The translations under genes were made by a program, and so were the position numbers. This document shows positions 6,328-12,898 of a DNA stretch of 25,663 nucleotides, in pieces (positions within the stretch are counted from its first letter, which is position 1; each line of letters starts with the position of its first letter). This stretch comes from Defluviitaleaceae bacterium (GTDB lineage Bacteria; Bacillota; Clostridia; Lachnospirales; WRAX01). The DNA is taken from the NCBI GenBank assembly GCA_009787945.1, contig WQSI01000013.1, positions 1-25,663 of the forward strand, given 5' to 3'. Below the pieces are notes generated by a model. It was given only the letters and a program-made list of their open reading frames with translations, ran no database searches and had not been told where the DNA came from.

Positions 6328-8186
6328 CTTTTAGAATTATTTTGAGATGGTTTGGCAAACTTTGCAGGGGACTTTTGGGTTTTGTTGATTTTTGGGCGCA
6401 ACAAAGCCTTGGGGTCGTGACCAATCAAGTCTTTGCGCCCTGCCCTAAGCAATGCAGATTTTACAATTTCATAATTAGCAGGCAAACGGTACTGAATTAA
6501 CGCCCGCTGGGTGGTTTTATCCCTATGACCTTTTGGCACAAAGATTTTTTCTCCCGTGCTGGGGTCAAGACCTGTGTAAAACATACAGGTTGACAATGTG
6601 CCTGGCGTGGGGTAAAAATCCTGAACCTGTTCGGGCTTCTCCCCTGCATCCCTAAGATATTCTGCCATTTCTATAGCGTCATCAAGCCCACAGCCTGGAT
6701 GACTGGACATTAGATAAGGCACAAGATGCTGGGTTTTGCCTAGCTTTTTATTTGCCGCTTCAAATTTTTTGGCAAATTGTTTATAAAGGTCAAATGTGGG
6801 TTTGCCCATGCGGGATAGCGCTTTATCGGACACATGCTCAGGGGCAACCTTCAGACGCCCGCTTACATGATGCTCGCATAGCTCTTGAATAAAGGCATCA
6901 CCGTCTTTTTTGTCTGCCAACAAATAATCATAGCGGATGCCAGAGCGAACAAAAACCTTCTTAACTTTAGGTATTTCCCGCAGTTTGCGCAACAGTCTTA
7001 AAAATTCTTTATGGTCATATTTTAGGTTGGGGCAAGGTTTTGGAGCAAGACATTTCCGCTTGCAGGGTTTTGGGTTTTCTTCCTTCCAACGGTCGCAAGG
7101 GGGCTGACGGAAGTTTGCCGTTGGACCGCCTACGTCGTGTATATGCCCTTTAAACATAGGGTCGTGGGTAAAATTTGTAGCTTCTGCCACAATCCCTTTA
7201 ATGCTGCGGCTTTGCACATACCTCCCCTGGTGGAAGCTTAGGGCGCAAAAATTGCAGCTGCCAAAACAGCCGCGATTGCTGGTTATGCTGAATTTTACCT
7301 CTTCAATGGCTGGCACGCCCCCTGACTTGTTGTATACAGGGTGAAAATCCCGCTCATATGGCAGGGCGTACACACGGTCAAGCTCCACTGTGTTTAGGGG
7401 CTTGGCAGGGCGGTTTTGGACAACATATGTGCCGCCATAATCCTCTGCCAAGGTCTGCGCCGTTAAAAAATCGGTGTTATGATACTGGGTTAAAAAGCTG
7501 TTAGCAAATTGCTTTTTGCCTTCTGACGTAGGCTCTTTAATTTGCTTAAAAGCAGGCAAAATAACGGGTTCGTGCAAAAAGCTAATGTCACGGGTTTTAA
7601 AAACTGTGCCTTCTATGAAGGTGATATGTTCTGCCGCAAGCCCGCTTTCAAGGGCTTCGGCAATTTCTATAATTTGACGTTCTCCCATGCCATAAACCAA
7701 CAAATCTGCCGCCGCATCCAACAAAATAGACCGCCTTACGACATTATCCCAATAGTCATAATGGGCAAGGCGGCGCAGGCTGGCTTCAAGCCCGCCGATG
7801 ATGATAGGAATATCTTTATAAACTTCGCGAATTTTATTGCAATATACAATTGTAGCGCGGTTAGGGCGTTTGCCAAACTCTCCCCCAGGGGAATAGACAT
7901 CATTTTTGCGCTTGTGCAGGGCAACGGTGTAGTGGTTGACCATGCTGTCAATATTGCCGCCTGTGACCAAAAAACCTAGCTTGGGGCGGCCAAAACGGGC
8001 AAAATCATCTGTGGTTTTCCAATTTGGCTGGGCAAGGATTGCAACAGAATATCCATGGGATTGGAGCAAACGGGAGATTATGGACGCGCCAAAGCTAGGG
8101 TGGTCCACATAGGCATCCCCTGTAACCAACACAAAATCCACAGGCTCGCCTTGCAATTCTTCTGCTGTTGTGGGTAGATATGGCAT
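6318..8186 (-). CDS. ygiQ: YgiQ-family radical SAM protein
   Basis: A 622-residue member of the YgiQ family (UPF0313), an uncharacterised radical SAM group. The N-terminus after the chosen start matches the family (MPYLPTTAEE, then VLVTGDAYVDHPSFGASII). The SAM-cluster motif CFGSCNFC (C-x3-C-x2-C) follows SNRG in the middle of the protein. The family's extra Cys-rich insert (PPCDRW, PKPCKRKC, PKPCPN) and the late motifs VAPEHVS, SSHPGC and DFYPTPGTLSTCMFYTG are all present. The frame stays open upstream to 8303, but homologues begin at this Met and AAAGGAAG lies 9 bases before it, so 8186 is the start. The basic C-terminal tail is lineage-specific. The reaction is unknown. It diverges from a small membrane-protein gene across 55 bases, with no convincing promoter of its own. 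Confidence 0.92.
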   Translation of the reverse strand: MPYLPTTAEELQGEPVDFVLVTGDAYVDHPSFGASIISRLLQSHGYSVAILAQPNWKTTDDFARFGRPKLGFLVTGGNIDSMVNHYTVALHKRKNDVYSPGGEFGKRPNRATIVYCNKIREVYKDIPIIIGGLEASLRRLAHYDYWDNVVRRSILLDAAADLLVYGMGERQIIEIAEALESGLAAEHITFIEGTVFKTRDISFLHEPVILPAFKQIKEPTSEGKKQFANSFLTQYHNTDFLTAQTLAEDYGGTYVVQNRPAKPLNTVELDRVYALPYERDFHPVYNKSGGVPAIEEVKFSITSNRGCFGSCNFCALSFHQGRYVQSRSIKGIVAEATNFTHDPMFKGHIHDVGGPTANFRQPPCDRWKEENPKPCKRKCLAPKPCPNLKYDHKEFLRLLRKLREIPKVKKVFVRSGIRYDYLLADKKDGDAFIQELCEHHVSGRLKVAPEHVSDKALSRMGKPTFDLYKQFAKKFEAANKKLGKTQHLVPYLMSSHPGCGLDDAIEMAEYLRDAGEKPEQVQDFYPTPGTLSTCMFYTGLDPSTGEKIFVPKGHRDKTTQRALIQYRLPANYEIVKSALLRAGRKDLIGHDPKALLRPKINKTQKSPAKFAKPSQNNSKRKK

Positions 8187-8241
8187 AAATTTGGACTTCC
8201 TTTCGTAAACTTGTAAAAAAATATTTTTTGGAGGCTTAAAC

Positions 8242-8637
8242 ATGGAAAAGAGGAAGTTCAGCGTTGGCAAAGAGCAGGTTTTGGGCATGATTTTAGGTGT
8301 CATTATCGCCTATGCCATCACAGCAATAGCCTTTATTGGAACGGCAATAGCCATTACATACACAAACTTGTCAGAGGCTGCCCTGCCCACCATCGTAATG
8401 ATAACTTGCGTTATAAGCGTGATGTTTGCAGGGTTTGACGCCAGCAAGAAAGCCCACAAAAACGGCTGGGCTTGGGGAATGTGTGCGGGGCTTGTTTATG
8501 CCATTGTGTTTATCACAATTATCATCATTTCATCTGGCGGATTTGTGTTTGACGGGCGCAAATTGTTGCTTCTTGCCTTGTCTGTTGTGGGGGGCGGCAT
8601 TGGCGGAGCAATTGGTATAAATTTTAAGAAGCGTTAA
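8242..8637 (+). CDS. Small four-helix membrane protein, TIGR04086-like
   Basis: A 131-residue integral membrane protein with four hydrophobic segments, near residues 12-35, 47-64, 77-98 and 106-126. The short cytoplasmic-type linker AGFDASKKAHKNGWAWGM between the second and third, and the Gly-rich last helix (VVGGGIGGAIGINFKKR), fit the TIGR04086 family of Firmicutes membrane proteins, whose function is unknown. GGAGG lies 7 bases before the ATG. The gene stands alone: ygiQ diverges from it, and a hairpin terminator separates it from the convergent hybrid kinase. A weak promoter may sit at 8191-8219 (TTGGAC, 17 bases, TAAAAA), but I do not rely on it. Confidence 0.8.
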   Translation: MEKRKFSVGKEQVLGMILGVIIAYAITAIAFIGTAIAITYTNLSEAALPTIVMITCVISVMFAGFDASKKAHKNGWAWGMCAGLVYAIVFITIIIISSGGFVFDGRKLLLLALSVVGGGIGGAIGINFKKR

Positions 8638-8649
8638 TAAAACAGGACT

Positions 8650-8670
8650 GGGGCGAGTGATACTCGCCCC
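8650..8670. terminator. Bidirectional hairpin between convergent genes
   Basis: GGGGCGAGT (8650-8658) pairs perfectly with ACTCGCCCC (8662-8670) around a 3-base loop. On the plus strand it is followed by TACCTTTTATT, and on the minus strand by AGTCCTGTTTTATT. It lies in the 39 bases between two convergent stop codons, so it can end both transcripts. The T runs are short and slightly delayed. Confidence 0.6.
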
Positions 8671-8676
8671 TACCTT

Positions 8677-11397
8677 TTATTGACCCAATGCTTTCGCAAC
8701 TTCTTCTCTAACAACTTCGGCTTTAAAAGGCTTTAGGATATAGCTTGTAGCTCCCGCATCATGTCCTATTGCTCTGTCCTCATCCGAATCTTTGCCGCTT
8801 ACCAAAATAACAGGAATGTCTTTCAGCTCCTCATTGGCTTTCAGCTTGGCAAGCACGTCAAGCCCACTCATCCCAGGCATTAAAATATCCAGTAAAATAA
8901 GGTCTGGCTTGACAAATTCTGCCGTTTCTAGCCCGTCCTCGCCATCCTTAGCGATTAATGTTTCATAGTCATCTTTCAAAATGTCGTTTAACAGAAACAA
9001 AAAGGTTTCTGTGTCATCCACCAGCAGGATTTTCTTTTTAGCGTTGCCCATATCATTCTCCCTCACTTCTTCCGTTGTTATAGCTATATGCCCAGGGTGC
9101 GCAATATTACGACGAATTGCATCCTCTATGGCGGTAAGCAATATGTCCAAATCTTCTAAAAGTTTAGGAGTCTTTGCTTTGATAAAGTCCATTTGACCTT
9201 TTTCGGCTGCGGTTTCTAGCACCCTTGCGGTCTGGGACATCAAATTTGCTCCAATGCTTGCAGAAATGCTACGTAAAGAGTGAAGAAACACAGTGTACAG
9301 GTGCAATTCCTCTCTGTATACAGAATCTGCAATTTCCCCGTATAATCTCCGTCCGTTTTCACAATATTTCTCCAGCACACGAAGATATGTTTCAAAATCG
9401 CCGCCGCCAGATAAGGCTATGCCCACATTAACGTCTACCCCTTCAATCCTAAGTTGCAGAGTGACCTTTGTGTTGAAGGGTTTTTCGGGTATCATTTCAT
9501 TGCTAATTTGAAGCTCGTCTGGTATCCACTTCTCCATAACTTCGTTAAGCTTGTTTATGTCAATGGGTTTTGCTATTAAATCGTTAAAACCGCTTGCTTG
9601 GAAGGTTGTTTTCGCATCATCACCAATATTGGCGGTAAGTGCCACAATTGGCACATGCTCACAGTCCGTTGGCACGCCCTCTAAAGCTCGGATTTCCAAG
9701 GCGGCTTCTGCCCCATCCATTATGGGCATCATATAATCCATTAAAATTATATCATAGCAGTTTTCTTTTACGGCTTCAATTGCCTCTTGACCGCTTTCCA
9801 CCAAGTCAATTTGCATTTTATAAGGGCCAAGCAGCCCTTCTGCTACGATTAGGTTGGTGGAAATGTCGTCAACCACCAGCACCCTGGCATCTGGGGCGGT
9901 GAAGCTGGCATGGTTGGATTGTCTGCCCACAACCGTGTGGGCATCTGGCGCAAAGTATGTGCCATTTAAAACATCGGCAATAGGCAAACAGTATAAAGGC
10001 GCGAATAAAACCTGGGCAATGTCATCTTCGGAGATAATTTCGTTTGTGCCTTTGATAAGCACCAACTCCACCTCACGTTGGTCAACCACAATTGGATGCG
10101 CCACCCTAATCTCGTCATAAATCATGCTTGCAACAAAAGCAAAGGCATAATCGCCGCTTACAATAGCGTCACTGAACTGCTCATAACTTTCAACTTCCTC
10201 ATGTGATACGCCCAAGTCGTCCAGGGTGCGCGTTATGGCCTCTCTAAAGTCATCTCTGTTTTCAAAAATTATAACCGACTTGCTCCTTGGGTTGCCTGCA
10301 ACAGCAATGGGTTTTGTGTTAAAAATTTGTTGTGGCAAGTATATATTAAAAATACTTCCCCAGCCATGAACAGAGGACGCTTGGATGCTTCCGCCCATAA
10401 GCCTTGTTAACCCGTCTGCATTTGACAAACCAAGACCAATGCCCGTCATAATTTTATCGTCAAGCTGTTCAAATTTTTGCAAAACTGTTGGCAAATCCTC
10501 GCTTTTAATGCCGCGGCCAGTGTCTGCAACGGAAAACTCCAAATCTATAGTCTGGTTTATAATTTCTGCGTTTACGTTAAGGGAAATAAAGCCAACATCA
10601 GTAAATTTTATGGCATTGCCTAAAACATTCAGCAAAATTTTGCGGATTCTTGCCCTATCCCCCACCAACATTTCGGGGATTTTGCTATCCGCATATACAA
10701 AAAAGTCCAAATTAGACATAGCGGCTCTGGCTCTGACAATTTCCACAACCTCTTTTAAAAGCACAGAAAAGCTATAAACATCTTCTTTTATTTCTACTTG
10801 ACCGCTTTCTAACTTGGTATAATCCAAAACGCCGTCCAAAATGGAAATAAGCTCACCGCCAGCGGTTTTAATAGACTGTACCTGGTCGCGAAGTTTTTCC
10901 GAGGCGTCATCCCTTAGAACAATGTCCGCCATGCCCATAACAATATTCATGGGGGAGCGAATTTCCGTGTTTAATTTCGCCAAAAAGTCCACTTTAGAGC
11001 GATTGGCAAGCCTTGCGGTTTCCAAACGCAGGTATTTTGTAAGGTCGATAATAAAACCCTCTACGGTTAGGGGCATACCTTCTTCATCTGTGTCCAAAAC
11101 CTTAGCACGTATCCAAACCTGCTTAACATCCCCTGCTTTGGTAACTATTCTGTAACTGTTTTCCAAAGGCATCCCCATATCCAAAGTGGATGCATAAAGC
11201 GCCTGAAGCTTTGGGGCATCCTTTGGATGAACCAGCTCCATCATGCTAATTTTTAGAAGCTCCTCTGGGGCGTACCCCGTTAGCTCCAAGCTCCCCTCAC
11301 TGACGAAAGTGAAGGTATTTGGAGGCTTGCTAAGCCGCCTGTACACCATGCCAGGCAAATTATTTAACATCTCAACAGCAACGCTATTAATTTTCAT
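8677..11397 (-). CDS. Hybrid sensor kinase, PAS-DHp(Thr)-HATPase-REC*-REC-HPt-REC
   Basis: A 906-residue soluble multidomain signalling protein with no membrane segment or signal peptide. A PAS domain of the PAS_3 type covers about 10-120. The DHp region (130-200) has the H-box sequence FLAKLNTEIRSPMN, in which the phospho-accepting His is replaced by Thr144 (codon ACG, 10966-10968). The ATPase domain (245-357) is intact: N-box Asn261, DTGRGI at 292 and TGIGLGLS near 318. A degenerate receiver without an acceptor Asp covers about 373-480. A full receiver (505-625) has Asp554, an HPt domain (650-765) has His706 in HSLRSISASIGA, and a last receiver (787-906) has Asp837. GGAGG precedes the ATG by about 10 bases. 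It lies 17 bases after the CheB-like gene and shares its promoter. It may be fed with phosphate by another kinase rather than by itself. Confidence 0.92.
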   Translation of the reverse strand: MKINSVAVEMLNNLPGMVYRRLSKPPNTFTFVSEGSLELTGYAPEELLKISMMELVHPKDAPKLQALYASTLDMGMPLENSYRIVTKAGDVKQVWIRAKVLDTDEEGMPLTVEGFIIDLTKYLRLETARLANRSKVDFLAKLNTEIRSPMNIVMGMADIVLRDDASEKLRDQVQSIKTAGGELISILDGVLDYTKLESGQVEIKEDVYSFSVLLKEVVEIVRARAAMSNLDFFVYADSKIPEMLVGDRARIRKILLNVLGNAIKFTDVGFISLNVNAEIINQTIDLEFSVADTGRGIKSEDLPTVLQKFEQLDDKIMTGIGLGLSNADGLTRLMGGSIQASSVHGWGSIFNIYLPQQIFNTKPIAVAGNPRSKSVIIFENRDDFREAITRTLDDLGVSHEEVESYEQFSDAIVSGDYAFAFVASMIYDEIRVAHPIVVDQREVELVLIKGTNEIISEDDIAQVLFAPLYCLPIADVLNGTYFAPDAHTVVGRQSNHASFTAPDARVLVVDDISTNLIVAEGLLGPYKMQIDLVESGQEAIEAVKENCYDIILMDYMMPIMDGAEAALEIRALEGVPTDCEHVPIVALTANIGDDAKTTFQASGFNDLIAKPIDINKLNEVMEKWIPDELQISNEMIPEKPFNTKVTLQLRIEGVDVNVGIALSGGGDFETYLRVLEKYCENGRRLYGEIADSVYREELHLYTVFLHSLRSISASIGANLMSQTARVLETAAEKGQMDFIKAKTPKLLEDLDILLTAIEDAIRRNIAHPGHIAITTEEVRENDMGNAKKKILLVDDTETFLFLLNDILKDDYETLIAKDGEDGLETAEFVKPDLILLDILMPGMSGLDVLAKLKANEELKDIPVILVSGKDSDEDRAIGHDAGATSYILKPFKAEVVREEVAKALGQ
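9049..9064 (-). promoter_or_regulatory. Internal Shine-Dalgarno and ATG before the last receiver domain
   Basis: Inside the hybrid kinase, on the minus strand, GAGGGAG (9058-9064) stands 6 bases before an in-frame ATG (9049-9051, Met783). The ATG is followed by GNAKKKILLVDD, the usual start of a CheY-like protein. Initiation here would give a free 124-residue receiver with Asp837. The spacing is ideal, but purine-rich Glu/Arg codons could produce the site by chance. Confidence 0.4.
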
Positions 11398-11414
11398 GCT
11401 CCATTCCCCTCCTT

Positions 11415-11984
11415 TTACTTCGCCAATGTTAGTATATTGCTCGCGATTTTGTCAAGGGGCAGCTGATGTGTGACAGCCCCCATATCCATCGCAACCTTGG
11501 GCATACCATAAATGGTGCAGGTTTTTTCGTCCTGCCCTATGGTTGCCGCCCCTGCTTCTCTCATTTTTAAAAGACCACGCGCGCCATCGCCGCCCATACC
11601 TGTCAAAATCACGCCAACCGCTTCACCTTTGCATTGTTCTGCAACAGATTCAAATAGCACGTCAACAGAAGGTATGGACCACTGCACCTTAGGGCCCGCA
11701 AATGTTTCAACCACGTATCTAAGTCCTTTTTTAACTATTCTCATATGCTGGCCTGCCTGACCGATAATCACATGCCCAGGCTTAACTTCATCACCATTTC
11801 TTGCTTCTTTTACAGTGAAAGGGAATTTTAAGTCAAATCTTGCTGCCAAAATTTGCGTGAAACCTGAGGGCATATGCAAAACCAAAACCACAGGAGGAAT
11901 ATTCGCAGGAAACTTAGAAAAAATAACCTCCAAAGCTTCCACGCCGCCTGTCGAAGCGCCTATGGCAATAACTTTTTGCGCCAA
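11415..11984 (-). CDS. Stand-alone CheB-type protein-glutamate methylesterase domain
   Basis: A 189-residue protein that is only the catalytic domain of CheB, the enzyme that removes methyl groups from glutamates of chemoreceptors. The triad is complete: Ser11 (IGASTGG), His37 (LHMPSGFT) and Asp133 (TGMGGDGA). The later motif TIYGMPKVAMDMGAV is also typical. The N-terminal receiver that normally controls CheB is absent, and nothing upstream encodes it. I choose the TTG at 11984, with GGGAGG 8 bases upstream; a GTG at 11993 overlaps that site. It is the first gene of an operon with the hybrid kinase and has a perfect-consensus promoter. Single-domain CheB proteins next to hybrid kinases may act outside classical chemotaxis. 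The partner receiver could be supplied in trans, for example by the kinase's own receivers; this is inference. Confidence 0.93.
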   Translation of the reverse strand: MAQKVIAIGASTGGVEALEVIFSKFPANIPPVVLVLHMPSGFTQILAARFDLKFPFTVKEARNGDEVKPGHVIIGQAGQHMRIVKKGLRYVVETFAGPKVQWSIPSVDVLFESVAEQCKGEAVGVILTGMGGDGARGLLKMREAGAATIGQDEKTCTIYGMPKVAMDMGAVTHQLPLDKIASNILTLAK

Positions 11985-12019
11985 CCCAAGCACCTCCCTC
12001 TAGCAAAATTCCCGCGATA

Positions 12020-12049
12020 ATTATATCATGTCCACCCCGCATATGTCAA
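12020..12049 (-). promoter_or_regulatory. Sigma-A promoter of the CheB/hybrid-kinase operon
   Basis: Minus-strand TTGACA (12044-12049) and TATAAT (12020-12025), both perfect consensus hexamers, are separated by 18 bases. The -10 is 35 bases before the TTG start. This suggests strong basal expression. Confidence 0.85.
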
Positions 12050-12117
12050 TACAGTAATTTAACAAAAAAACACAACCTGGAATTTAGTTGCGCACAGCTT
12101 AAAATGCCCAGAATATT

Positions 12118-12153
12118 ACAAAAACCGTTTTGAAATACCAAAACGGTTTTTGT
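12118..12153 (-). terminator. Terminator after the 64-residue gene
   Basis: A perfect 15-bp inverted repeat (ACAAAAACCGTTTTG at 12118-12132, CAAAACGGTTTTTGT at 12139-12153) with a 6-base loop, 6 bases after the stop codon. On the minus strand it ends in TTTTTGTAATATT. Confidence 0.85.
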
Positions 12154-12159
12154 AAAAAA

Positions 12160-12354
12160 TTAGCGTTCCAACTCAAATTCAGTTTCCACGTCTATTGCCA
12201 ATTCAAGAGTGGCATTTGCAACTCTATGCTTGTGGCGTTTGCGGCAATTCCTGTCTGGTCTGCGGCTATCGTGCCCTTCAGACTGAAAAGAGTTCGTGTT
12301 TCTGCGCTCGCTGTCGTTGTTTGCGTTGTTTTCAAAAACAAAACCTTGTGACAT
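12160..12354 (-). CDS. Small highly charged protein, unknown function
   Basis: A 64-residue hydrophilic protein I do not recognise. The N-terminal half is rich in Asn, Ser, Asp and Arg (FENNANNDSERRNTNS), followed by a basic patch with one Cys (RRPDRNCRKRHKHR) and an acidic/hydrophobic tail (ATLELAIDVETEFELER). There is no signal peptide or membrane segment. The basic patch could bind nucleic acid, but no motif supports that. I start it at the ATG at 12354, with GGAGG 8 bases upstream; the frame extends to 12390 without another ribosome site. A near-perfect terminator follows directly, which supports a real transcription unit. A clear promoter was not found between it and the tRNA terminator, though the region is A+T-rich. 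Confidence 0.65.
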   Translation of the reverse strand: MSQGFVFENNANNDSERRNTNSFQSEGHDSRRPDRNCRKRHKHRVANATLELAIDVETEFELER

Positions 12355-12488
12355 ATTTTTCACCTCCTTTGCTATATGCTTGTACGCCATACTATGCGGA
12401 CATGCAGGAGGCGGTGACTACTTGACCCCAAATTGACTACATAAAATTTGTAATTTTTCATAATAATTTGGTACAATTTGAATAATAA

Positions 12489-12523
12489 AAATCCCCAGTA
12501 ACCCTTGTAGTTACTGGGGATTT
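12489..12523 (-). terminator. Terminator of the tRNA operon
   Basis: A perfect 14-bp stem (AAATCCCCAGTAAC at 12489-12502, GTTACTGGGGATTT at 12510-12523) with a 7-base loop. On the minus strand it runs into TTATTATTC. It lies 6 bases after the tRNA-Val 3' end. Confidence 0.85.
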
Positions 12524-12529
12524 CGCTAA

Positions 12530-12602
12530 TGGGAACAACTGGACTTGAACCAGTGACCTCCCGCTTGTAAGGCGGATGCTCTCCCAACTGAGCTATGCTC
12601 CC
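12530..12602 (-). tRNA. tRNA-Val (anticodon TAC)
   Basis: Full cloverleaf of 73 bases. The acceptor stem GGGAGCA pairs with TGTTCCC (one G-T), with discriminator A73. The D-arm begins TAGCTCAGTTGGGAGAGCA, the anticodon loop is CTTACAA (anticodon TAC, Val), and the T-loop is GGTTCAAGTCC. CCA is not encoded. It lies 29 bases downstream of tRNA-Asp in the same transcript. Confidence 0.95.
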
Positions 12603-12610
12603 AAATTAGC

Positions 12611-12628
12611 GGGCGAATTCCTTCGCCC
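12611..12628 (-). other. Hairpin between the two tRNAs
   Basis: GGGCGAA (12611-12617) and TTCGCCC (12622-12628) form a 7-bp stem with a 4-base loop in the 29-base spacer between tRNA-Asp and tRNA-Val. No T run follows on the minus strand, so it is more likely a tRNA-processing spacer structure than a terminator. Confidence 0.5.
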
Positions 12629-12631
12629 AAA

Positions 12632-12705
12632 CGACCCAGAAGGGACTCGAACCCACGACCTCCAGCGTGACAGGCTGGCGTTCTAACCAACTGAACTACT
12701 GGGCC
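12632..12705 (-). tRNA. tRNA-Asp (anticodon GTC)
   Basis: Full cloverleaf of 74 bases. The acceptor stem GGCCCAG pairs with CTGGGTC (one G-T), with discriminator G73 as expected for Asp. The anticodon stem is CCAGC/GCTGG around CTGTCAC (anticodon GTC), and the T-arm is GTGGGTTCGAGTCCC. CCA is not encoded. It is the first tRNA of the operon. Confidence 0.95.
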
Positions 12706-12709
12706 AAAA

Positions 12710-12727
12710 GTGCTTATGTATAAGCAC
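12710..12727 (-). other. Hairpin in the tRNA-operon leader
   Basis: GTGCTTAT (12710-12717) and ATAAGCAC (12720-12727) form a perfect 8-bp stem with a 2-base centre, 4 bases upstream of the tRNA-Asp 5' end. It may guide 5' processing. No other function is evident. Confidence 0.45.
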
Positions 12728-12758
12728 CAAAGTGTTGCTCTATCGCGACCACTAGACT

Positions 12759-12787
12759 ATTATACAACGGCTTGTATCTTTTGTCAA
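12759..12787 (-). promoter_or_regulatory. Sigma-A promoter of the tRNA operon
   Basis: Perfect TTGACA (12782-12787), a 17-base spacer, and perfect TATAAT (12759-12764) on the minus strand. Transcription would start near 12752, about 46 bases before tRNA-Asp. A full-consensus promoter fits stable-RNA expression. Confidence 0.92.
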
Positions 12788-12856
12788 CACTTTTTTTCAA
12801 AAAAATTCAACTTTTTTTATATCTTGGAGAAAACGGCTTTATTACGGCAAAAGATA

Positions 12857-12877
12857 AGGGCTAGCGATGCCAGCCCT
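12857..12877 (-). terminator. Probable terminator of the amidase gene
   Basis: AGGGCTAGC (12857-12865) pairs with GCCAGCCCT (12869-12877) with one G-T and a 3-base loop. On the minus strand it is followed by TATCTTTT. It lies 21 bases after the amidase stop codon. The T run is weak, hence moderate confidence. Confidence 0.55.
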
Positions 12878-12898
12878 GGTTTGATATGTACATTTGTA

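Noticed and set aside
12611..12628. Terminator between the two tRNA genes
   Set aside because: The hairpin has no T run on the minus strand, and the strong terminator lies after tRNA-Val instead.
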